Positions 33,668-41,632 of a stretch of 64,000 nt of DNA are shown piece by piece. Below the pieces are notes generated by a model, which ran no database searches, was not told the origin of the DNA, and was given only the letters and a program-made list of their open reading frames with translations. A program made the position numbers and the translations under genes. Source of the stretch: Sulfurovum lithotrophicum (GTDB taxonomy: Bacteria; Campylobacterota; Campylobacteria; Campylobacterales; Sulfurovaceae); the NCBI RefSeq assembly GCF_000987835.1, contig NZ_CP011308.1:930001-994000 (forward strand). Direction: 5' to 3'. The stretch's first letter is position 1. Each line of letters opens with the position of its first letter.

Positions 33668-35199
33668 AGCGTCTCTATCTTCGTGACCTGGTGACCTTTC
33701 AGGCACTCGAGCTTGAATTCGAGCAGGGGCTTGTGGTCTTTACCGGGCCCAGCGGTGCGGGAAAGTCAGTGTTGATGTCTGCCATTCTTTCCAGTTTCGG
33801 CTACGCCACACAGGGGGCGGCAGCACTCTGCGAACTCAATGTGCTCAAGCCGCCAAAACTCTCCAGCGAAGCATACCTTCTTGAAGAAGAACTTACTGTC
33901 AAGACAATGAAAAAAGAGAAACTGCGCTACTTTATCGACGGGCAGAACATTTCCAAAAAGACATTGTCGGAACTCTTTTCCCCCTATGTACGCTATCTGA
34001 GTGTTCGTGACAAAGGCGGTTTTGAGTCCGAAGCGCTCCTGGAACTGATAGACAGTACATTGACAGGCAAAGACAAGACGTACAGAAAGCTCCTGAAAGA
34101 ATACAGGAAACGTTACAGTAATTACAGGGATAAAGCAAAGGAGCTTGCAAAGATCAGGGAAGATGAGGCCAGACTGGCGGAGCTGATAGAGTTTGCCACC
34201 TATGAAATAGAAAAGATTGAAACTGTCAATCCCCAGGTGGGTGAGGAAGAGGAGCTTTTTGGAATCAAACAGCAGCTTTCACGTATAGACAAGATAAAGG
34301 AGGCGCTTGAGAACGCTTCTGAGATCTTCCGTTTTGAAAGCAGTGTGGAAGAGATTTATCGACTGCTGGACAAAAAGAGTGACCTCTTTACTGAAGCGAT
34401 GAATCAGCTAAGAGCAGACTTTGAAGATACCGAGATGCTTGCCGAAGAGCTTGAAGAAGTGAATGTTGAAGAAGTGCTTGACAGGTTGAGTGAACTGACA
34501 GCATTGAAAAACCGTTACGGTTCGATCGAAGAAGCCCTGGCATACAAAGAGGCCAAAAAAGCGGAGCTTGCAGGTTATGAGAATATTGAACGAGACAAGA
34601 GTATGCTGGAGCAGTTTTTAATGCTTGAAGAGAGTGAGCTTGGTATTCTTGCAGGCAAGATATCTCAGGCACGCAAGAAAGAAGCTTTGGCAATAGAAAA
34701 GAGGCTGGCAGGGTATCTGGAGGATCTGAAACTGCCTCCGATGCAGTTGCGGTTCAACTCTATTTCCCTGAATAGAGGGGGCATGGATGAAGTTGAGGTG
34801 AGGCTTGGCTCTTCAAGTGCCACAACGCTCAGCGGCGGGGAATTCAACCGTCTTCGACTGGCACTGATGGCAGTCAGTATTGGAGAGAGTACACAGAAAC
34901 AGGGAGTTCTGATACTCGATGAGATCGATGCCAATGTCAGTGGAGATGAGTCCATCGCCATCGCTACGATGATTGCCCAACTCTCGTCAGTCTATCAGAT
35001 ATTTGCCATTTCCCATCAGCCGCATCTCTCTGCAAAGGCGGATCAGCATATCGTGGTCACAAAAGAAGGGAGTGAAAGCAGAGCGGAAGTGCTGGATAAT
35101 TCAGGCCGTATCGACGAGATCGCACGTATCATCTCCGGAGAGAAACCGACCGAACAGGCGGTGGCATTTGCCCAGAAGCTTAGAGATACTGCGCCTTGA
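33661..35199 (+). CDS. recN: DNA repair protein RecN
   Basis: 512 residues from a TTG start at 33661, which overlaps the nadK stop and follows GGGGAGA. SMC-like layout: Walker A GPSGAGKS near 31-38, two coiled-coil arms (about 140-360), ABC signature TLSGGEFNRLRLAL near 389-402 and Walker B VLILDEIDANVSG. RecN acts early in double-strand break repair. The 3' end overlaps the convergent HPt gene by 20 bp. Confidence 0.94.
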   Translation: MVERLYLRDLVTFQALELEFEQGLVVFTGPSGAGKSVLMSAILSSFGYATQGAAALCELNVLKPPKLSSEAYLLEEELTVKTMKKEKLRYFIDGQNISKKTLSELFSPYVRYLSVRDKGGFESEALLELIDSTLTGKDKTYRKLLKEYRKRYSNYRDKAKELAKIREDEARLAELIEFATYEIEKIETVNPQVGEEEELFGIKQQLSRIDKIKEALENASEIFRFESSVEEIYRLLDKKSDLFTEAMNQLRADFEDTEMLAEELEEVNVEEVLDRLSELTALKNRYGSIEEALAYKEAKKAELAGYENIERDKSMLEQFLMLEESELGILAGKISQARKKEALAIEKRLAGYLEDLKLPPMQLRFNSISLNRGGMDEVEVRLGSSSATTLSGGEFNRLRLALMAVSIGESTQKQGVLILDEIDANVSGDESIAIATMIAQLSSVYQIFAISHQPHLSAKADQHIVVTKEGSESRAEVLDNSGRIDEIARIISGEKPTEQAVAFAQKLRDTAP

Positions 35200-36097
35200 G
35201 GTTACCCAGCTGAATCTTCAGTTCTTTATAGTAGGATTTTGCAATTAGAGGGTCAGTTCCTGTTTTAAGATAGGTGTTGCAGTCTACAAGCAGATCGGCT
35301 ACACCGCCTGTACCGATATTGGTCGAGGAACCTTTGATGCTGTGTGTCAGTCGCTCCATCTGATGAAAATCCCCCTCTTGTAGGGCTTTTTCTATGAGAG
35401 GCAACTGCTCTTCTATCTGGGGGATAAGCTCTTTGACGAAATCTTTCGCTTCTTCATCGGAGAGTCCCATCTCAACCAGTCTTGAATGATCGAAGTCGGG
35501 ATAGGCTGGAAGGGCCTTTGCTTCTTTAGCTTTTTTGGCTGCCTCTTCCTCTTCTGCTTTCCTTTTTGCTTCGGCTTCTTCATGTGCTTTGCGTGCCGCT
35601 TCAATTCTTTGCGCCTCTTCCTCGGCTTGTTTTTTAGCTTCTGCCTGGGCAGTCTCCCTGGCAGCTTTCTCTTTCTGGGCTTTTCTTTTGGCTTCTGTCT
35701 CTTCGAGAGTTTTTCTTTCTGCTTCGGCTCTTTGTGCTTCCTTCTCGGCAGCTTTTTCGGCTTCTTCTTTTGCTTCAGATGCTTCTCTGGCAGCTTTTTC
35801 TTCTGCTTTTTTCCGTGCTTCTTCTTCTCTGTTTCGGCGTGCCTCTTCAGTTCTTCTAGCTTCTTTTTCAGCTCTCTGTCTGGCTCTTTCTTTCTGTAGT
35901 TCAGTAGCCTTTTTTAGTTCTGCTTTTTCTTTTGCCTTGGTTCTGGCAGCTTTTTTGGCTGCTCTTTTTTCTGCGGCTTTGTCAATTTTTCGTTTCGTTT
36001 CTTCTTTGTTTACAGGGGGTTTTGTGGTTTTGCTTTCGCTGTAGACAAGTAGTACGAGGATTAGAAAAATAATAAAGAGTATAATATATGCAGCCAT
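35180..36097 (-). CDS. Membrane-anchored, TolA-like protein with C-terminal HPt domain
   Basis: 305 residues in three parts: an N-terminal transmembrane helix (about 2-20); a very long uninterrupted Ala/Glu/Lys/Arg helix (about 28-195) like TolA domain II; and a histidine phosphotransfer domain (about 200-300) with the phospho-acceptor motif HSIKGSSTNIG. No kinase or receiver lies next to it. The design would hold an HPt module at the far end of a long rod from the membrane. Family unrecognised as a whole; the HPt call is firm. Confidence 0.8.
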   Translation of the reverse strand: MAAYIILFIIFLILVLLVYSESKTTKPPVNKEETKRKIDKAAEKRAAKKAARTKAKEKAELKKATELQKERARQRAEKEARRTEEARRNREEEARKKAEEKAAREASEAKEEAEKAAEKEAQRAEAERKTLEETEAKRKAQKEKAARETAQAEAKKQAEEEAQRIEAARKAHEEAEAKRKAEEEEAAKKAKEAKALPAYPDFDHSRLVEMGLSDEEAKDFVKELIPQIEEQLPLIEKALQEGDFHQMERLTHSIKGSSTNIGTGGVADLLVDCNTYLKTGTDPLIAKSYYKELKIQLGNLKAQYL

Positions 36098-36249
36098 GAG
36101 AAAAGCCTCCTACTTAGAAATTCCCTTTTTAATATATAAACTATATCTTATTTAAGATTAGAGAAAGTTTCCCGCTTCTGTTTTTGGATTCCATTCCCTG
36201 ATTCTGTGATTTTTTGCTATAATCCATCTTAAAAAGGCAGGTATTACCG

Positions 36250-37020
36250 ATGATCATAGATACACATTGCCATTTGGATGATATGCGTTACAATGACGAT
36301 CTTGATGATGTGATACACAGAGCCCGGCAGAACGGTGTGGAGAAATTCATTATACCAGGTGCCGATCCGCAGAGCCTGGAGCGTGCTGTGCAGATCGCGG
36401 AGCAGCATGACTCTGTCTATTTTGCCGTAGGGGTACACCCCTATGATGCCGGACATTATAACCGCAGCTATCTTGAAAAGTTCGTTGAGCATCCCAAATG
36501 TGTCGCCATCGGTGAATGTGGTCTTGATTACTTCAGGCTTCCGGAATCTGAAGAGGAGATCACAGCTGAAAAGAAACGCCAGAAAGAGGTTTTTATAGAC
36601 CAGATCCTTTTGGCAAAAGAGCAAAAGAAACCGCTCATTGTCCACATCCGTGATGCAAGTGCAGATTCTCTCGAACTGCTGCAAAAGTATGCCGGAGAGG
36701 AGGGTGGGGTACTGCATTGTTACAATGCGGACGAATCTCTGCTGAAACTTGCTGACAGGAATTTTTACTATGGTATCGGTGGGGTACTGACATTCAAGAA
36801 TGCAAGGAAACTCATCAATGTCTACCCAAAGATCCCGCAGGAGAAACTCCTCATTGAAACGGATGCGCCTTACCTGACACCGCATCCGCACCGTGGAGAA
36901 CGCAATGAACCTGCATACTGTACTTTTGTGGCAGAAAAGATGAGTGAACTCAGTGGTATGCCTTGTGAAAAGATGGAAACACTGACGACAGAGAATGCCG
37001 TCAGGTTGTTTGGGATATAA
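36250..37020 (+). CDS. tatD: TatD-family metal-dependent hydrolase
   Basis: 256 residues. Metal ligands of the TatD TIM barrel: the IDTHCHLDD motif at residues 3-11, GECGLDYFR near 90, a His in IVHIRDA, a His in VLHCYNA and an Asp in IETDAPYLTP. TatD enzymes are 3'-5' exonucleases or related hydrolases. A TATAAT with TTTTTTGC before it lies about 33 bp upstream. It opens the large tatD-to-mrdA block. Confidence 0.92.
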   Translation: MIIDTHCHLDDMRYNDDLDDVIHRARQNGVEKFIIPGADPQSLERAVQIAEQHDSVYFAVGVHPYDAGHYNRSYLEKFVEHPKCVAIGECGLDYFRLPESEEEITAEKKRQKEVFIDQILLAKEQKKPLIVHIRDASADSLELLQKYAGEEGGVLHCYNADESLLKLADRNFYYGIGGVLTFKNARKLINVYPKIPQEKLLIETDAPYLTPHPHRGERNEPAYCTFVAEKMSELSGMPCEKMETLTTENAVRLFGI

Positions 37021-37027
37021 GGCATAA

Positions 37028-37144
37028 AGGGCTTTTCCGACCTTTTTATCTACCTTTCTTGAAGATGATTTTCTTGAGCTCGATTCCATTCTACTCGTAC
37101 CTGTCAGCAGAAAAACCTTCGAAAAGATGCTGCGTACTCTGTAA
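37028..37144 (+). pseudogene. Possible remnant of a gene between tatD and rlpA (mltD?)
   Basis: A frame open between stops at 37025 and 37142 encodes about 38 residues with no start codon, ending LVPVSRKTFEKMLRTL, which reads like a real C-terminus. In Campylobacter the lytic transglycosylase mltD lies between tatD and rlpA; here the slot has only this piece. The link to MltD is by position only. Confidence 0.25.
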
Positions 37145-37205
37145 AAGGGCAAGCGTAGATAAAGAGAAATAAAGAGATAATATCTAAAAATAATCGGGGA
37201 CCTGT

Positions 37206-37991
37206 TTGAGACGATCTTCCATACTTCTACTGCTTGCGGTTTTCTTCTTTTCGACTATGTTGTTTACGGGATGTGCCGGTAAGCAAAAGCATGTCTATAA
37301 AGCATCAGGCCATACATCAGCGGCAAGACAGAAGTCTACTATGCGCTGTTATACGGTATGGGGGAAGCGTTATAATCCTACCTATGTGAAAGTAGGACAG
37401 AAGATGAATGGTGTCTCGAGTTGGTACGGGCCCAATTTTCACGGAAAATACACCAGTAACGGTGAACATTACAACATGTATGCCAGAACGGCTGCACACA
37501 AGACCTGGCCCATGGACACGATGGTAAGGGTACACAATCTGCAGAACGGGAAAAGTACGATCGTGCGTATCAATGACAGGGGGCCGTTCGTCAGAGGGCG
37601 AATCATAGACTGTTCCTACAAAGCGGGCAAAGAGATCGGTCTTGACAGAATGGGCATTGCAAAAGTGCAGATAGAAGTGGTCGGTTTTTCCGGAAAAGTG
37701 CAGTCTGATGCTGCTATTTCCAGAGCGCGCAGGACCAATACACAAGCGCGTGTGAAACTGACGGACTTCGGTGTACAGGTGGGTGCGTTCAGACGTTATG
37801 AAGGCGCGAAGATCTATCGGCAGAAATATGCCGGACGCTATCCGAAATACAAGTCGGTCATCAGGAAGTTTGCGGATGTGGACGGTGCACCACTGTACCG
37901 TGTATGGCTGATGGGCTTCAACTCGGAAGAAGAAGCACGTGACTTTAAAAACTGTAATGATATGCCGGGCGCATTCATTGTACGAAATTAA
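37206..37991 (+). CDS. rlpA: RlpA-like septal lytic transglycosylase/lipoprotein
   Basis: 261 residues from a TTG at 37206 behind GGGGA. Lipoprotein signal with lipobox FTGCAG (Cys near 24). The double-psi beta-barrel RlpA domain (about 75-165) has GVSSWYGPNFHGKYTSNGE, the TAAHKTWPMDT segment and VRINDRGPF with the catalytic-type Asp. A SPOR domain (about 185-261) follows and would bind denuded septal peptidoglycan. A 15-bp gap leads to hisB. Confidence 0.92.
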   Translation: MRRSSILLLLAVFFFSTMLFTGCAGKQKHVYKASGHTSAARQKSTMRCYTVWGKRYNPTYVKVGQKMNGVSSWYGPNFHGKYTSNGEHYNMYARTAAHKTWPMDTMVRVHNLQNGKSTIVRINDRGPFVRGRIIDCSYKAGKEIGLDRMGIAKVQIEVVGFSGKVQSDAAISRARRTNTQARVKLTDFGVQVGAFRRYEGAKIYRQKYAGRYPKYKSVIRKFADVDGAPLYRVWLMGFNSEEEARDFKNCNDMPGAFIVRN

Positions 37992-38005
37992 GATGAGGGG
38001 ATAAA

Positions 38006-38578
38006 ATGATTGAAGTAACAAGAGAGACAAAAGAGACACAGATCTCGGTAAAACTGAACCTTTACGGGAAGGGACAGGCGAAGATAGACACGGGTGTCGG
38101 ATTCTTCGACCATATGCTCGAAGCATTCACCAAACATGCACACATCGATATGGAAATATCCTGTAGCGGCGATACGCATATTGACGACCACCATACGGTT
38201 GAAGATGTGGGCATTGTGATCGGTCAGGCTTTGCGAAAAGCGATCTACCCTGTCAAGAGTATCGAGCGTTTCGGGAATGCCACGGTCGTGATGGATGAAG
38301 CAAGTGTGACCTGCGATATAGATCTTTCCAACCGCGGATTCCTTGTATTTGAACTGCCTATCGGCGGTAAGGTGGGAGAGTTCGATGTAGAACTGGTCGA
38401 AGAGTTCTTCCGGGCTTTCGCCTTCAACCTTCCATTGACGCTGCACCTGATCTACAACCGCGGAAAGAACAAACACCACATCATCGAAGCGGCTTTTAAA
38501 GCCCTGGCTGTGTCACTGAGACGTGCAGTAGCCATCAATGAGAATGCAGGTATACCGAGTACAAAAGGTGTACTGTGA
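38006..38578 (+). CDS. hisB: Imidazoleglycerol-phosphate dehydratase HisB
   Basis: 190 residues, the monofunctional form. Metal-binding histidine motifs are visible: DHMLEAFTKHAHID near 36-49, DDHHTVEDVGI near 60-70, and the later AFNLPLTLH and NKHHIIEAAFKA. It removes water from IGP in histidine synthesis. It is unusual in being embedded between rlpA and kdsC with a 4-nt GTGA overlap to kdsC, away from other his genes. Confidence 0.95.
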   Translation: MIEVTRETKETQISVKLNLYGKGQAKIDTGVGFFDHMLEAFTKHAHIDMEISCSGDTHIDDHHTVEDVGIVIGQALRKAIYPVKSIERFGNATVVMDEASVTCDIDLSNRGFLVFELPIGGKVGEFDVELVEEFFRAFAFNLPLTLHLIYNRGKNKHHIIEAAFKALAVSLRRAVAINENAGIPSTKGVL

Positions 38579-39072
38579 GCATTGAACTGATCGTACTCGA
38601 TGTGGACGGTACTATGACTGACAGCCGTATTACCTATTCACAGACCGGTGATGAAATAAAGTCTTTTAACGTCAAGGATGGTTTGGCGATCGCCAGCTGG
38701 AGAAAACTGGGGAAACAGGTGGCCATTATTACCGGCAGGAAGTCGGCTATTGTCGAACGCCGTGCCAAAGAGCTGCGTATAGAGCATTTCTATCAGGGGG
38801 TCGAAAACAAAAAAGAGGTCCTCGATGCGCTTTTGGAAAGACTGGATATCAGTATGAAGCATGTAGCAGCCATAGGTGATGACCTCAATGACCTCAGTAT
38901 GCTCAAGGCGGCCGAGATCTCTTTTGTGCCAAGGGATGCCTCTGTACATGTAGACAGGATCGCTACGGTTGTCCTCTCTAAAAAAGGAGGGGATGGTGCG
39001 GTGAGAGAAATGATAGAGTATCTTATCGTCAAAGAGGGGCTGGAAAAAGAGTATCTGGGACTATGGGATTAA
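38575..39072 (+). CDS. kdsC: 3-deoxy-D-manno-octulosonate 8-phosphate phosphatase KdsC
   Basis: 165 residues from a GTG that overlaps the hisB stop. A cap-less C0 HAD enzyme: LDVDGTMTDSRI near 7-18, the ITGRKS motif near 50, a conserved Lys near 78 and GDDLNDLSML near 101. It frees KDO from KDO-8-P for LPS core. lptC starts within its last codons. Confidence 0.9.
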   Translation: MSIELIVLDVDGTMTDSRITYSQTGDEIKSFNVKDGLAIASWRKLGKQVAIITGRKSAIVERRAKELRIEHFYQGVENKKEVLDALLERLDISMKHVAAIGDDLNDLSMLKAAEISFVPRDASVHVDRIATVVLSKKGGDGAVREMIEYLIVKEGLEKEYLGLWD

Positions 39073-39575
39073 AGTTAGAACTACTGCTTGGCATACTGAT
39101 CGTGGTAATGCTTGCTATAGCCTATAATGTGAAGCTTGTCGATGATGTCACAACGAAAGAGCGTTCCCGAAAAGAGATGGAATTCACCGATACGACTTTT
39201 ACCGAAGTCGATACAAAGAGACTGCTTTCAGTACTGTTCAGTACGCATGGTACCCGTCAGAAAGGTATCTTGAGTGTGGACAATGTCATCTATCACAGCG
39301 ATACCATTGAGCTGCTGCTGGCAGACAAAGGACGATATTTTGCCGATAAGGCGTATCTGGATGGAAATATCAGTGTGAAACAAAAAGAGGGCTTTAACTA
39401 TTATGCTGAACATGTCATATATGACAAAAAGACGGAGATACTCACAATCACTTCAACTTTTACTGCACTGATGGATAAAAATACGATACACGGTAATACA
39501 GGCTGGTACGATACGCGTAAAAAAATACTTTTTGCCAAAAAGATCCATGCGGTAGTTTATACGGCTGAAAAGTAA
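39063..39575 (+). CDS. lptC: LPS export ABC transporter periplasmic protein LptC
   Basis: 170 residues with one N-terminal membrane anchor (about 5-24) and a beta-jellyroll periplasmic part. The repeating beta pattern and position just before lptA identify it; LptC passes LPS from LptB2FG to LptA. It overlaps kdsC by 10 nt; a 41-bp gap precedes lptA. Confidence 0.85.
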   Translation: MGLKLELLLGILIVVMLAIAYNVKLVDDVTTKERSRKEMEFTDTTFTEVDTKRLLSVLFSTHGTRQKGILSVDNVIYHSDTIELLLADKGRYFADKAYLDGNISVKQKEGFNYYAEHVIYDKKTEILTITSTFTALMDKNTIHGNTGWYDTRKKILFAKKIHAVVYTAEK

Positions 39576-39616
39576 TAAATGGTATAATAAATATTAAATT
39601 TTAAGAAGGCTACATT

Positions 39617-40096
39617 GTGAATTTTATCAAACTGCTGCTCCCTTTTTTCATGCTGTTTGCATTGTATGCCCAAAAGGTGGAAGTCTCCTCTGATTCCATG
39701 AAGGCCGAAGAGATGAAAAAAGAGGTACATTTCATCGGGAATGTCAAGGTGAAACAGCATGACAGTTGGCTGCATGGTGACAAAGTGGTCGTTTATTTCG
39801 ATGAGAACAACAAGACGAAGATGTATGAAGCCCAGGCGATAGGCAAAGAGAAAACAGTGACCTTTGAAGTTAAAGAGAAAAAGGGATTTTACAAAGGAAG
39901 TGCACTCAATGTAAAGTATTATCCTGTTACGTCCAAGTATGTCCTGACAGGCAAAGCCGTCATTGATGACCTTCTGAATAAACGACACGTTAACGGAGAT
40001 GTCATTACGTTGGACATGATCACTGGAAATGCGATAGTCAAAGGCAGCAGAAAAAAACCGGTCAAGTTTATTTTTGATATGAAGGAGAAGAAGTGA
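39617..40096 (+). CDS. lptA: LPS transport periplasmic protein LptA
   Basis: 159 residues from a GTG behind AAGAAGG. Signal peptide (about 1-17), then the OstA/LptA beta fold with VEVSSDSMKAEEMKKEVHFIGNV-type repeats (strand pattern about 20-150). LptA bridges the periplasm from LptC to LptD. Its stop overlaps the engB start by 4 nt. Confidence 0.88.
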   Translation: MNFIKLLLPFFMLFALYAQKVEVSSDSMKAEEMKKEVHFIGNVKVKQHDSWLHGDKVVVYFDENNKTKMYEAQAIGKEKTVTFEVKEKKGFYKGSALNVKYYPVTSKYVLTGKAVIDDLLNKRHVNGDVITLDMITGNAIVKGSRKKPVKFIFDMKEKK

Positions 40097-40713
40097 GTGC
40101 ACCACGTATCGTAGAAGCATCTTTTATAAAGTCTGCCCAGAGTATCGCTGATTCTCTTCCTGAAGATATGAGTGAAGTGGTCTTTCTGGGGCGCTCCAAT
40201 GTAGGCAAAAGCTCAACACTCAACTCTCTGACACAGCGTAAGAACCTGGCAAAAAGCTCTGCCACACCGGGAAAAACACAACTGATCAACTTCTTTGAAA
40301 CACGCTATCTTTTCAATGAAGAGAGTTATCCTGTACGCTTTGTCGATCTGCCTGGTTTTGGATATGCCAAGGTCTCAAAGTCACTTAAAGAGGTCTGGCA
40401 GAAGAATCTGGTCGAGTTCATCGAACACCGTGTCTCCATCAGGCTTTTTATCCATTTGCGTGACGCACGGCATCCCCATGCCAAAATAGATGATGATGTG
40501 GAAGCGTACATTTCCGAGTTCATCCGTCCCGATCAGCGTTACCTGACCGTCTTTACCAAGATCGACAAACTCAATCAGAAAGAGCGGGCCAAGCTCAAAC
40601 GGGAATTCCCCGGTTCCATTACGGTGTCGAACATGAAGAAGAACGGACACGACAGGGTACATTACGAAATACTCAGTACGATCTTCGGTGTCGATGAGGA
40701 GAAAACGGTTTGA
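40093..40713 (+). CDS. engB: Ribosome biogenesis GTPase EngB (YsxC/YihA)
   Basis: 206 residues from a GTG at the lptA stop. G motifs: G1 GRSNVGKSS near 36-44, G2 Thr in SATPGKTQLINFF, G3 DLPGFGYA near 83, G4 TKIDKL near 155 and G5 SNMKKNG. It helps assemble the large ribosomal subunit. It overlaps the next gene by 4 nt. Confidence 0.95.
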   Translation: MSAPRIVEASFIKSAQSIADSLPEDMSEVVFLGRSNVGKSSTLNSLTQRKNLAKSSATPGKTQLINFFETRYLFNEESYPVRFVDLPGFGYAKVSKSLKEVWQKNLVEFIEHRVSIRLFIHLRDARHPHAKIDDDVEAYISEFIRPDQRYLTVFTKIDKLNQKERAKLKREFPGSITVSNMKKNGHDRVHYEILSTIFGVDEEKTV

Positions 40714-41174
40714 TCACTCTGGTAAAAGCGAACCTGGCAGATATTCCTGCGATGCAGGCCCTGGTGGTCTCAGAGGTGAAAGAGGGGGTGATCCTGAACC
40801 GAAGCGAAGATGAGGTGGCCACGAATATACGCTCCTATGTACTGGCGAAAGAGGGAGAGAAGCTGATAGGCTATACGGCACTGCACATCCACTCCAGAAG
40901 AGTAGCGGAAATACGGAGCCTCATTGTCGATGCAGCGTACCGTGGGAAGAGGATCGGGCAAAAACTGGTTGAATTCGCTGTGGAAGAAGCAAAAGTCCTG
41001 AAGGTGCAGGAGGAAGTATTGGTCTTGACCTATACCCCCGGATTTTTTGAGAAACTCGGTTTCAGGGAGATCAACAAAGAGGCGATCCCCGAGCACAAGA
41101 TCTGGACGGACTGTATCAAATGTATCCATTTCCCTGTCTGTAACGAAGTGGCGCTGGTATACAAAATCTCATGA
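40710..41174 (+). CDS. argA: GNAT acetyltransferase, ArgA-like N-acetylglutamate synthase
   Basis: 154 residues from a TTG overlapping the engB stop. The acetyl-CoA motif is AYRGKRIGQKLVEFAVEEA near 79-97, followed by FFEKLGFREI and a C-terminal HKIWTDCIKCIHFPVCNEVAL segment with three cysteines, which is typical of short stand-alone N-acetylglutamate synthases. It would start arginine synthesis. The assignment rests on memory of that C-terminal signature. Confidence 0.75.
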   Translation: MITLVKANLADIPAMQALVVSEVKEGVILNRSEDEVATNIRSYVLAKEGEKLIGYTALHIHSRRVAEIRSLIVDAAYRGKRIGQKLVEFAVEEAKVLKVQEEVLVLTYTPGFFEKLGFREINKEAIPEHKIWTDCIKCIHFPVCNEVALVYKIS

Positions 41175-41632
41175 GAAACCCCACTTTGTCAAAATATCTG
41201 ATGAAACTGCTTTTCTGGGGTTTGCTTCTTTTCTTCGTTCTCTTTTATCCTATGTTGATCTCATTTTATGTTTTCCTGCCTCTGCTCATAGGTGTCATGG
41301 GCTATCTTTTTATCAGCGGCATCGATCGGGGGAAGTGGGGATATGTACTGATTGCCCTGATCTATTTCATCAACCTTGAGGTGAACCTTTCTCTGCCGTT
41401 CTTTCTGATACTTATTTCGGTGCTTATTGTTTATATGACTTTCTACGGTACCCTGAGCCATTTGAAAAAATGCAGGATATGTATACCGATCCTTACTGTT
41501 TTGCTGATCGACCTGGTCTATCTCGGTGTACTGCTCGCCTATGATTTTATCTTCAGTACACACAGTATCATGCTCGATACGATCCTGCTCTATTCGCTGA
41601 TCGTCGATCTGCTTGTAGTGGTGGTGATATGA
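41171..41632 (+). CDS. Membrane protein upstream of PBP2, MreD-like by position
   Basis: 153 residues, almost wholly hydrophobic with about five transmembrane helices and a short polar loop (LSHLKKCRIC). It overlaps argA and mrdA by 4 nt each. A small polytopic protein just before mrdA is where MreD sits in other bacteria, and Campylobacter has a comparable gene between engB and the PBP2 gene. Sequence alone does not prove MreD. Confidence 0.6.
   Translation: MRNPTLSKYLMKLLFWGLLLFFVLFYPMLISFYVFLPLLIGVMGYLFISGIDRGKWGYVLIALIYFINLEVNLSLPFFLILISVLIVYMTFYGTLSHLKKCRICIPILTVLLIDLVYLGVLLAYDFIFSTHSIMLDTILLYSLIVDLLVVVVI

Noticed and set aside
35486-36044. Long plus-strand frames rich in Phe/Ser/Ala opposite the HPt gene
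   Set aside because: They mirror the Ala/Glu/Lys repeat codons on the other strand and have no start signals; they are antisense artefacts.
36244-37152. 302-codon minus-strand frame over tatD
   Set aside because: The plus-strand tatD has all metal-ligand motifs; the antisense frame has none and no sensible start context.
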